Assembly (NCBI RefSeq): GCF_905209685.1 | Contig: NZ_CAJLUB010000002.1 | Coordinates: forward strand, 1 to 64,000 | DNA length: 64,000 nt | Source: an uncultured Veillonella sp. | GTDB taxonomy: Bacteria > Bacillota > Negativicutes > Veillonellales > Veillonellaceae | Direction: 5' to 3' | In this document: positions 51,725 through 60,423 of the stretch, piece by piece | Position numbering within the stretch: the stretch's first letter is position 1 | Layout of the letters: the number at the start of each line of letters is the position of its first letter | Notes under the pieces: generated by a model | What the model was told of the DNA's origin: nothing | The model's database searches: none | What the model saw: the letters and a program-made list of their open reading frames with translations, nothing else | Position numbers and translations under genes: made by a program

Positions 51725-52579
51725 ATGAAACGGAAAAAGAAAATACATACTGGTGTATGTATTACAGATGAACGTATTGTATGTGTAACAGCTCATGTAG
51801 AAAATAAAACGATGGTCATTACCGATGCACTAGAAATGAAACGCAGTGCATCTATTGATGAGGATGTTAGAAAATTTATAGAAATGTATGATTTAGATGA
51901 TGGAGCTTACAGCATTGTAGCTAATATTGATACACAAATGCATGTAGCACCTTATGATCCTCACGATTTTGATATGAAGGAGTTCATCAAATGGAATGTA
52001 GAGGATTACTTTACCTTTGATGGCGACAGTTTCCAAATGGATGCATGTCGTAGGGAATATCCAAGGCATAATTACCATATGTTTATGGTTGCTGTAGAGC
52101 GTCATTCATTAGAACTTTTAAAACAAGGTATACGAGACACCTATGCACCGGTGGACGTAATCGATTTCTGGCCTATTCCTATTTGTTACAGCTTGATGCG
52201 GCGTAGTGGTACCGTGACTGGAGTCGTAGAAAAGGATCATCTACACTTATGGCTATGGTGGAATGATATATGTATTCAAGAACGGATTGTCCCTATTAGT
52301 AGCAGTGATGTATCAGAAGCTATGGAGGTACTAGAATCTAGATTGCAAGAATTTGGTGTAGATGAAATACAAGGGGTTAAGTTGTATGGGTTAGATCAAT
52401 TAACCGATGAGGAACAAAAGGATATGGAAGCTATTATCTCTATATATGGAGAAACAGAGTATATTCCATTATTATTCTTAGGACGTGGTCGTAATCGATG
52501 TAAGCAAGGACAATTAGATTGGGATATGGCCATTGGTATGGCCGCAAGGGGGCTTAAATGGATTGGCTTGGGATGGTAG
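51725..52579 (+). CDS. pilM: PilM-like actin-fold pilus assembly protein
   Basis: 284 residues. IHTGVCITDERIVCVTAHVE is the start of the actin-like fold; FIKWNVEDYFTFDGDSFQMD matches the PilM segment near residue 85, and DWDMAIGMAARGLKW ends it. PilM sits in the cytoplasm and binds the PilN N-terminus (INLMP). TGAGGTGAA precedes the ATG. Overlaps pilN by 17 bases. Confidence 0.85.
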   Translation: MKRKKKIHTGVCITDERIVCVTAHVENKTMVITDALEMKRSASIDEDVRKFIEMYDLDDGAYSIVANIDTQMHVAPYDPHDFDMKEFIKWNVEDYFTFDGDSFQMDACRREYPRHNYHMFMVAVERHSLELLKQGIRDTYAPVDVIDFWPIPICYSLMRRSGTVTGVVEKDHLHLWLWWNDICIQERIVPISSSDVSEAMEVLESRLQEFGVDEIQGVKLYGLDQLTDEEQKDMEAIISIYGETEYIPLLFLGRGRNRCKQGQLDWDMAIGMAARGLKWIGLGW

Positions 52580-53153
52580 ATATATTAATCTAATGCCTCG
52601 ATCGTTACGTTGGCATAGTTTATGGCATAAATATCGTTATTATCTATATGGTATGAGTATTGTATACGGAATAGTAGGATTAATAGCAATTGGTTGTTGC
52701 TTGTCGAACTATGAACAATATAAGACTGAAAAGGCAGAACTATTGACGCTATTGGAAAATCCGCAGTATCAGTCAATTGAAAAACAGTATGAGGATATAG
52801 CATCAGTTAAAAATAAAATACTTAAGAATAGTTCGGGGAAAAATAAAAAACCTATTTTTCAAAATACTATCGTTTTATATGTCCTTGATATAGCTATGGA
52901 GCAAGGAATTAGTTTACAACACCTCAATATAAAAGATGAACATATTAGTGTAGATGGTATAGGCCATAGTGATGAAGCATGCCGTAAATTTATAGCTAGT
53001 CTTCAACAAAGGTTAATTGGAATGGATTGTCATGGAACAGTTAAAGCAGATCAAGGTATATATACATTCCATATGGAAGGATCTAAAGGAGAGCACAACA
53101 CATCCAGTAGAGAAGATAGTAATGATCATACTAGTGTGGGGTATCATCATTAG
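52563..53153 (+). CDS. pilN: PilN-like alignment-complex protein
   Basis: 196 residues from TTG 52563, with AAGGGGG nine bases upstream. The PilM-binding motif YINLMPRSLR is right at the start, then a membrane helix (YGMSIVYGIVGLIAIGCCL), a coiled coil and a ferredoxin-like domain (LQHLNIKDEHISVDGIG). The last ~20 residues look unstructured where they overlap pilO. Confidence 0.83.
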   Translation: MAWDGRYINLMPRSLRWHSLWHKYRYYLYGMSIVYGIVGLIAIGCCLSNYEQYKTEKAELLTLLENPQYQSIEKQYEDIASVKNKILKNSSGKNKKPIFQNTIVLYVLDIAMEQGISLQHLNIKDEHISVDGIGHSDEACRKFIASLQQRLIGMDCHGTVKADQGIYTFHMEGSKGEHNTSSREDSNDHTSVGYHH

Positions 53154-53550
53154 TATTTCACTATATGGGTATATTAACTTAAATCACAAAGCGACTCATT
53201 TGAAAGAACGACAAGAAAACTATGTTATCCAAATGCAGGCTGAGTCAGATTATATCGCATCTAAGGAAGCGAAATTACTAGCGTCTTTTACAGAAAACAA
53301 GCTATCGAACACGAGTTCTAATACTAGTATTTTTGAGTCTTTGCAAGGAGAACCATTAATGATTGTTAGTACTGATGAGCATGAAGGGGTATTAGAGTTA
53401 AATGTATTAGGAAGTACAGAACGTCTTATCAACTGGGTTAATACTGTTGAAGCAAAAGACCCTTCACGCCGTATAGAAATCGAGGACATAGAACGGAAAG
53501 GCAATGTAGTGTATGTACATTGTGCAGTAAAACCGATTATGAGGTCTTAA
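53032..53550 (+). CDS. pilO: PilO-like alignment-complex protein
   Basis: 172 residues: membrane helix (IVMIILVWGIIISISLYGYI), coiled coil (KATHLKERQENYVIQMQ), then a small domain with LELNVLGSTERLINWVN. This is the PilO layout. ATG 53032 keeps KESTTHPVEKIV, which looks truly coding; it overlaps pilN by 122 bases. ATG 53122 is an alternative. No pilP or pilQ follows. Confidence 0.72.
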   Translation: MEQLKQIKVYIHSIWKDLKESTTHPVEKIVMIILVWGIIISISLYGYINLNHKATHLKERQENYVIQMQAESDYIASKEAKLLASFTENKLSNTSSNTSIFESLQGEPLMIVSTDEHEGVLELNVLGSTERLINWVNTVEAKDPSRRIEIEDIERKGNVVYVHCAVKPIMRS

Positions 53551-53579
53551 TATATATTCTTATATAGTAATATTAATAG

Positions 53580-53622
53580 AGACAGATTATAGATTGTTAT
53601 TCTATAGTCTGTCTTTGTTTTT
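53580..53622 (+). terminator. Terminator of the pilus operon
   Basis: agacagattatag / ctatagtctgtct form a 13-bp stem with one G-U, followed by TTTGTTTTTG. Confidence 0.88.
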
Positions 53623-53642
53623 GTGACATTTTATAGTACAAT
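53615..53642 (+). promoter_or_regulatory. Possible promoter for the shikimate-kinase-like gene
   Basis: TTGTTT (53615-53620), 16-bp spacer, TACAAT (53637-53642). It overlaps the T-run of the preceding terminator. Moderate match to sigma-70 consensus. Confidence 0.45.
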
Positions 53643-53675
53643 GAAGGATATGAAATAATAAGGGGCACATAATAC

Positions 53676-54590
53676 ATGATAATAAAACGAAATATTATGC
53701 TCATCGGTTCTATGGGGAGTGGCAAGAGCCATTTCGGTCGTAATCTTGCGGAACGCAAGGGGTGGCAATTTGTAGATACCGATCGCGTATTAGAAAGTCG
53801 TTTTGGGTTGCCTATTGCTGAAATATTCAAGAAAATTGGGGAAAAAGCATTCCGACGTGCAGAAATGGATGTACTGAAAAAGGTTTGCTTATATCACGAA
53901 GCAGTCATCTCCGTAGGTGGTAATTTTCCCATTGAACATCGCACATTAAAGATATTGAAGAAATATTCTTATATCATTGGTATCCGAGCTGCACAATTTC
54001 GCATTGTCAGTCGTGTGAATCGCCGTATTGGGAAACGGCCAACCATGGATTATAACAATGTTCATGCCTTTGTACATGCTATGATACAATCCTGGAAACC
54101 GGTGTATAAGCAGTGTGATTTTGTACTAGATACAACAAATGGTCGGACCTATGATTTTATGCAACGTATTGAGGATGAGTTAGTTACCTCAGGTGTTCAA
54201 TTTAAAGCAAGACGTCAACCCAATGATACGGAAAATAGAGATGGTAAAGAGCCATCTCAAGAATTACAATTTAATAATTTTCTAAGAAATAAATTAGATA
54301 ATCCCAGCTTATCTAAAACACAATGCTTTAATAAAAGGATTTCTAATGATACAGAAACTAAGCAAATAGTCTTAAAAAAAGAACCATCTAATAAGGCAGT
54401 TTCTTATAAAGCTGGTAATGACAAACATCGCAAACATAAGAAATCTAATCAAGCGGTTACAGGACATAAGAAAGAAACTATATCCAAACAACGTACACCA
54501 CAAGGGGGTAATGGATATGAGAAGAATCGCAATACTAACAAGCGGCGGAGACGCACCTGGAATGAACGCCGCCATAAGAGCGCTAACTAG
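53676..54590 (+). CDS. aroK: Shikimate-kinase-like protein with long basic C-terminal tail
   Basis: 304 residues; the first ~175 match shikimate kinase: P-loop GSMGSGKS, DTDRVLE (substrate Asp), FRRAEMDVL (R-x-x-E), GGNFP in place of GGG, and KRPTMD in the lid. It would phosphorylate shikimate in aromatic biosynthesis. The remaining ~125 residues are disordered and very basic (HRKHKKSNQAVTGHKKE, NTNKRRRRTWNERRHKS) and the last 74 bases overlap pfkA. The aroK place directly after pil genes is a known linkage. Confidence 0.8.
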   Translation: MIIKRNIMLIGSMGSGKSHFGRNLAERKGWQFVDTDRVLESRFGLPIAEIFKKIGEKAFRRAEMDVLKKVCLYHEAVISVGGNFPIEHRTLKILKKYSYIIGIRAAQFRIVSRVNRRIGKRPTMDYNNVHAFVHAMIQSWKPVYKQCDFVLDTTNGRTYDFMQRIEDELVTSGVQFKARRQPNDTENRDGKEPSQELQFNNFLRNKLDNPSLSKTQCFNKRISNDTETKQIVLKKEPSNKAVSYKAGNDKHRKHKKSNQAVTGHKKETISKQRTPQGGNGYEKNRNTNKRRRRTWNERRHKSAN

Positions 54591-55476
54591 AAAAGCCATT
54601 CATGAAGGCTTTGAAGTTTTCGGTATTGAACGTGGCTATTTAGGTATTATGGAAGAACAATTTGTTCCTTTAGCAAACCGTTCTGTAGGTGGTATTATTA
54701 CTCAAGGCGGTACCATGCTAAAAACAGCTCGTTTTCCTGAGTTTCAAAATGAAGATGTTCAGCGTAAAGCTTACGATATTTTGAAAGCTCATAATATTGA
54801 TCACCTTATTGTTATCGGTGGCGATGGTTCTATGCGAGGCGCTACGAGTTTAGCTAAGCTTGGCATGTCTACAATGACAATTCCATGCACCATAGATAAT
54901 GATATGGGTGGCACTCAATATACGCTAGGATTTGATACGGCTCTCAATACTGTGGTTGATGCTGTTGGAAGAATTCGTGATACATCTAATTCACATGAAC
55001 GGGTAGCCATTGTAGAGGTAATGGGGCGTAAAGCAGGTCATATTGCACTTAAAGCTGGCCTTGCCTGTGGTGCTGAAATTGTACTCGTTCCTGAAAATCC
55101 TATGCCTTTACATGAGGTCTGTCGTCATTTAAAGGAAACACAGATACGTGGTAAAGAATATAGTGTGATACTCGTTGCTGAAGGTGCATATAATAGTGGA
55201 GAAGTAAAATCCTTTATTAAGGAGCATACGGAATTTGATCCCAGTTTGACTGTATTAGGATATTTACAACGCGGTGGAGGTCCTTCTGCATTCGATGCTA
55301 TTTTAGCGGCGCGTATGAGTGAAAATTGTATTGAGTTATTGATGAATGGTACTGATAATCGACTAATTGGATATATTGATGGTCATATTCGTCCTATTTC
55401 CTATCAAGAGGCTGAAAGTCTTGTATTTCCTATTAATGAAAAGGATTATACATTGTTATCCATTTTAAGTAGTTAA
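54517..55476 (+). CDS. pfkA: 6-phosphofructokinase
   Basis: 319 residues, ATP-dependent type. RIAILTSGGDAPGMNAAIRA starts it; IGGDGSMRGA, PCTIDNDMGGT, the EVMGRKAGHIA loop and GYLQRGGGPSAFD follow. The catalytic Asp lies in TIDND. It commits fructose-6-phosphate to glycolysis; organisms in Veillonella lack hexose fermentation, yet keep this gene. ATG 54517 has AAGGGGG eight bases upstream. Terminator follows. Confidence 0.96.
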   Translation: MRRIAILTSGGDAPGMNAAIRALTRKAIHEGFEVFGIERGYLGIMEEQFVPLANRSVGGIITQGGTMLKTARFPEFQNEDVQRKAYDILKAHNIDHLIVIGGDGSMRGATSLAKLGMSTMTIPCTIDNDMGGTQYTLGFDTALNTVVDAVGRIRDTSNSHERVAIVEVMGRKAGHIALKAGLACGAEIVLVPENPMPLHEVCRHLKETQIRGKEYSVILVAEGAYNSGEVKSFIKEHTEFDPSLTVLGYLQRGGGPSAFDAILAARMSENCIELLMNGTDNRLIGYIDGHIRPISYQEAESLVFPINEKDYTLLSILSS

Positions 55477-55483
55477 AACTATC

Positions 55484-55510
55484 AATGACCCGCAAGGGTC
55501 ATTTTCTTTT
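55484..55510 (+). terminator. Terminator after pfkA
   Basis: aatgaccc / gggtcatt with GCAA loop, followed by TTCTTTT. Confidence 0.9.
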
Positions 55511-55539
55511 ATCATCAATTATTCATTAATGAAATTATA

Positions 55540-55592
55540 TTGCATAAAAGTAATTGGTACTGTATAATTTAACAATACTAATAGTATTGTTA
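55540..55592 (+). promoter_or_regulatory. Promoter and palindromic operator for the MacAB-like operon
   Basis: TTGCAT (55540-55545), 17-bp spacer, perfect TATAAT (55563-55568). Directly after it, taacaatac (55570-55578) and gtattgtta (55584-55592) form a perfect 9+9 palindrome around TAATA, covering the start point. A dimeric repressor of the MarR or TetR kind probably binds here; no such gene is in this window. Confidence 0.8.
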
Positions 55593-55643
55593 GGAACGAT
55601 ACATGTTGTGCCAATATCTTCATTTTAATATAAGGAGATTATA

Positions 55644-56726
55644 ATGAAAGAATTTTTGCAAAAGCATCGTAAACGCATTATTGCAGGTGCTGTTGTTCTT
55701 TGTGTTCTTGGTGGTGGTACATACTACTACATGCATAGCGAAGGTTCTAAGCAAACACAAAACTTATATACTACTGGTAAGGTAGAAAAGGGTGATGTAA
55801 AAACTAGTATTAGTGCAACTGGTACTATTAACCCTGTTAATTATGTTGACGTTTCTACGAATGTGGCTGGTAAGCTTGAAAAAGTCTTAGTAAAAGAAAA
55901 TGATCAAGTTACAGCTGGTCAAGTTATCGCTTATATTGATACACGTCAATTGCAAGCCTCTGCAGATGATGCACGGGCAGCTTTGGCTAAGGCAGAACTT
56001 GATATGAATCGTTATAAAGCATTAGCAGAACAAAATGCTATCGCTCAACAAACCTATGATGATTCTGTAACATCTTATGAACGTGCAAAATCTACGTATG
56101 ACCGCGCAGCAGCAGATTTAAGTGATGCTACAATTACAGCACCAATGTCTGGCACTGTTATAGGCACACCATTGAAAGCTGGTCAAACTATCAGTACTGG
56201 TATTTCTACACAAATGATTATCGCTACTATTGCAGATTTAAGTGACTTAGAAATTTACTTAACTGTAGATGAAACAGATATTGGTAGTATCAAACAAGGT
56301 GCTAAAGTAGAATTTACTGTAGACTCTAAACCAGGTGAAACTTTCACAGGCTATGTATCTGAAATCGCAAAGGGTACAAAAGGTAACATGGGTGCTACAA
56401 GCAACAGTGTTGTTTACTATACTGTAAAGGTTCAAATTCCTGAAAATATTTCCAACAACTTCTTACCATCTATGACGGCTCGTGCAACCATCTTTGGTGA
56501 AGATATTAAAAACACCTTAGTAGTACCTCTTACGGCAGTGCGTACAGATAAGCAAGGTGAATACGTATATGTTATTAAAGATGGTCAACCAGTACGTACA
56601 GCTGTTTCTACAGGTGTAACTGGGGATACTAATGTACAAATTTTAAAAGGTTTATCTGAAGGTGATGAAATCATCGTAAGCGGTGATGTAACGGCACCTA
56701 AGAATAATAGCCGTGGACCATTCTAA
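55644..56726 (+). CDS. macA: MacA-like periplasmic adaptor (RND/HlyD family)
   Basis: 360 residues. N-terminal membrane anchor (IIAGAVVLCVLGGGTYYYMH), then barrel-sandwich/lipoyl and helical-hairpin regions (AALAKAELDMNRYKALAEQN AI), ITAPMSGTVIGTPLKAGQTI and beta-barrel. It spans the periplasm between the MacB-type transporter and an outer-membrane channel, which is not encoded here. TAAGGAG precedes the ATG. Followed by the ATPase gene 12 bases on. Confidence 0.93.
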   Translation: MKEFLQKHRKRIIAGAVVLCVLGGGTYYYMHSEGSKQTQNLYTTGKVEKGDVKTSISATGTINPVNYVDVSTNVAGKLEKVLVKENDQVTAGQVIAYIDTRQLQASADDARAALAKAELDMNRYKALAEQNAIAQQTYDDSVTSYERAKSTYDRAAADLSDATITAPMSGTVIGTPLKAGQTISTGISTQMIIATIADLSDLEIYLTVDETDIGSIKQGAKVEFTVDSKPGETFTGYVSEIAKGTKGNMGATSNSVVYYTVKVQIPENISNNFLPSMTARATIFGEDIKNTLVVPLTAVRTDKQGEYVYVIKDGQPVRTAVSTGVTGDTNVQILKGLSEGDEIIVSGDVTAPKNNSRGPF

Positions 56727-56738
56727 TAGTAGGTGAAT

Positions 56739-57461
56739 ATGAATCAAGCAGTAATCGATATACAAGGGATTACAAAGACCTATGTAAATGGTAAATTATC
56801 GGTGCCTGTTTTACATGGTATTGATTTACAGGTCAATAAAGGCGAATTTGTATCTATTATGGGTCCTTCTGGTTCTGGTAAGTCTACATTTATGAACATT
56901 CTTGGCTGTTTAGACAGACCAACGACAGGTTCATACCGCCTTAATGGCGATGAGGTAGCTACCTTATCCGATGATGAATTGGCCTTTGTGCGAAATAAAC
57001 AAATAGGCTTTGTATTCCAAAGTTTCAACTTATTAACAAAATTAACAGCCTTAGAAAATGTAGCACTCCCTATGATTTATGCAGGGATGGATAAAAAATC
57101 GCGTAATGAACGAGCTGCTGCATTATTATCTTCCGTTGGCCTTGGCGAACGTATGGATCACTTGCCATCTGAGTTGTCTGGCGGTCAACGTCAACGTGTG
57201 GCCATTGCTCGTGCGTTGGCAAATAATCCTGCCATCATCATGGCCGATGAACCAACAGGTAACCTTGACTCCAAGTCAACTATTGATGTTATGAATATTT
57301 TCAGAGGCCTTTACGATGAAGGGCGTACCATCATCCTTGTTACACATGAACCTGAAATTGCAACCTATGCAAGTCGTAATGTAGTATTGCGTGATGGATT
57401 AATTGTAGAGGATTCCCGAAACCTAAATATGACGCCTGTACAGGAGGTGCCACATGTATAA
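56739..57461 (+). CDS. MacB-like ABC transporter ATP-binding protein
   Basis: 240 residues. Walker A GPSGSGKS, Q-loop FVFQSFNLL, signature LSGGQRQRVAIARA, Walker B IIMADEPTGNLD and H-loop VTHEP are all present; the family is LolD/MacB. ATG 56739 follows AGGTGAAT. It overlaps the permease by eight bases. Unlike E. coli MacB, the ATPase and permease are separate genes. Confidence 0.95.
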   Translation: MNQAVIDIQGITKTYVNGKLSVPVLHGIDLQVNKGEFVSIMGPSGSGKSTFMNILGCLDRPTTGSYRLNGDEVATLSDDELAFVRNKQIGFVFQSFNLLTKLTALENVALPMIYAGMDKKSRNERAAALLSSVGLGERMDHLPSELSGGQRQRVAIARALANNPAIIMADEPTGNLDSKSTIDVMNIFRGLYDEGRTIILVTHEPEIATYASRNVVLRDGLIVEDSRNLNMTPVQEVPHV

Positions 57462-58665
57462 AGAGAGTTTCTTAATGGCATGGGCATCCCTCATTGCTAA
57501 TAAAATGCGATCCATTTTAACCATGTTAGGCATTATTATCGGTGTTGCTGCCGTAATTGCCTTAGTATCTATTGGTAATGGTGTAAAGCAAGATATCCAA
57601 AATTCTATTTCTAGCTTAGGCTCTAATCTATTGATGGTTATGCCTGGTGCACCGCGTACACCGGGGGTTCGACCTTCGGCAGGCTCTATGAAGTCTTTAA
57701 AGGTTTCTGACTATGAAGCTATTTCAAAGTTAGATGGTGTTAAAGCGGCTAGTCCTATGACAAATGGCTCGTATGTAGTGATTTATCAAAATAAGAACTG
57801 GACTACTTCAGTATCTGGTGTTAGCTATAACTATTTAGATGTAAACAATTGGTCTATGAAATCTGGTCGATTCTTGTCTGAAAAGAATGTACAGAATCGT
57901 GAACGCGTTGCAGTCGTAGGTAAAACAGTTGTTAAGAATCTATTTGGTGATGAAGATCCAGTAGGTGCTGAAATTCGTGTCAAAAATATTCCATTCCGTA
58001 TCATTGGTGTTCTTAATAGTAAGGGCAGTGGTGCTATGGGTAATGACCAAGATGATATGGTAATTATTCCATATACTACAGCTATGGAACGGGTAGAAGG
58101 TGTTGATTATCTCCGGATGATTTATGTAGTAGGTAAGGATGAAAACGGTATCGATCGTTTACAATCCGATATTGAAAACCTATTGCGTGTACGACATGGT
58201 ATTAAAGATACAAACCTTGATGATTTCAATATCCAAAACATGAACTCTATCATGGAAACTATGGAGGAAACAACAGGTACGTTAACATTATTCTTAGGTG
58301 CTGTAGCAGCTATTTCTCTTGTGGTCGGTGGTATTGGCATTATGAATATTATGCTCGTATCCGTAACTGAACGGACAAGAGAGATTGGGATACGTAAAGC
58401 GCTGGGTGCTACTTATAGTGTTATCGTTACACAGTTCCTTATCGAAGCTGTTGTTATCAGTTTGATGGGGGGCATAATAGGGATTATACTCGGCATAGGC
58501 TCATCTAAGCTGATTGGCATGGCTTCGGGCATGAGTACAGTTATATCTATACCAACGATTGGAATGTCCTTTGCCTTCTCTATGGCAATAGGTTTGATCT
58601 TTGGTATTTATCCAGCCCGTAAAGCGGCTAAACTTAATCCAATTGATGCATTACATTATGAATAA
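57454..58665 (+). CDS. MacB-like ABC transporter permease
   Basis: 403 residues. An N-terminal helix (MRSILTMLGIIIGVAAVIAL), a large periplasmic MacB_PCD domain (~45-270) and three C-terminal helices of FtsX type (GIGIMNIMLVSVTERTREIG IRKALGA). It uses mechanical force to export substrates such as drugs, peptides or heme-like molecules; the substrate is unknown. Confidence 0.94.
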   Translation: MYKESFLMAWASLIANKMRSILTMLGIIIGVAAVIALVSIGNGVKQDIQNSISSLGSNLLMVMPGAPRTPGVRPSAGSMKSLKVSDYEAISKLDGVKAASPMTNGSYVVIYQNKNWTTSVSGVSYNYLDVNNWSMKSGRFLSEKNVQNRERVAVVGKTVVKNLFGDEDPVGAEIRVKNIPFRIIGVLNSKGSGAMGNDQDDMVIIPYTTAMERVEGVDYLRMIYVVGKDENGIDRLQSDIENLLRVRHGIKDTNLDDFNIQNMNSIMETMEETTGTLTLFLGAVAAISLVVGGIGIMNIMLVSVTERTREIGIRKALGATYSVIVTQFLIEAVVISLMGGIIGIILGIGSSKLIGMASGMSTVISIPTIGMSFAFSMAIGLIFGIYPARKAAKLNPIDALHYE

Positions 58666-58727
58666 TCCTTAGTTGTAGATGCGTTTTTTTAAGAACATAC
58701 TACATAATTAGATAGAGTTATTCGCAT

Positions 58728-58775
58728 ATGGTGCGTTGCATGATACAATATGTATGATGTAACGCACCATTTTTA
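58728..58775 (+). terminator. Terminator after the export operon
   Basis: atggtgcgttgcat pairs with atgtaacgcaccat (one G-U), followed by TTTT. The 15-base loop is longer than usual. Confidence 0.8.
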
Positions 58776-58890
58776 TGTTTGTATTGAGTTTTTTGCAAGA
58801 ACGCTCTAAATCATTTCATGCAAGTATTTGGAAATAGAAGGGGATTAAGTTTAGTTAATCTATGTGTCAGTATATTGAATGGAGAACCAT

Positions 58891-59355
58891 ATGGCTACAA
58901 CATTGTTAGAATATTTCAACGAATTACGAGATCAAAATCCATTTTCTTGGGTAAAAGATTCTGAAATTACTGCTGTTGAACCTGGTCATGCGGAAATGAC
59001 CTTGCAAACTAATGAGACAGAGTACTGTAATTTTAGAGGGGACTTGCATGGCGCTGTTTGTATTGGTTTAGCAGATAGTGTGATGGGAACAGCTTGTTTT
59101 ACATTGGGCAAATCTGTGAGCACTATTGATCTTAATGGTAACTATGTGAAAGCTGTTAAAGGCGGTACGGTATTGCGTGGTGTAGCTAATGTAGAGCATA
59201 GTGGTAAAACAACCATGGTTGCCACAGCTCGTATTTATAATGAATTAGGTGAACTAGTTCATTTAGCACGTGGTACATTTTTTGTACTAGAAGAGAAGCC
59301 ATTACCTGAATTACCATGGCGTTTTATTGAAGAAGACAACCCTGATTTGGTATAA
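58891..59355 (+). CDS. PaaI-type hotdog-fold thioesterase
   Basis: 154 residues. CNFRGDLHGAVCIGLADSVM is the hotdog helix with the H-G-G-x-x-like (HGAVCIGLAD) active site, and TIDLNGNYVKAVKGGTVLRG follows. It likely cleaves an acyl-CoA; substrate unknown. ATG 58891 follows GGAGA; an ATG at 58879 is possible. It stands 37 bp ahead of pheS, maybe in the same transcript. Confidence 0.88.
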   Translation: MATTLLEYFNELRDQNPFSWVKDSEITAVEPGHAEMTLQTNETEYCNFRGDLHGAVCIGLADSVMGTACFTLGKSVSTIDLNGNYVKAVKGGTVLRGVANVEHSGKTTMVATARIYNELGELVHLARGTFFVLEEKPLPELPWRFIEEDNPDLV

Positions 59356-59379
59356 TATAGTTTAGACTTTTAAATATAG

Positions 59380-60414
<1,035 letters not shown>

Positions 60415-60423
60415 GAGGAACTC

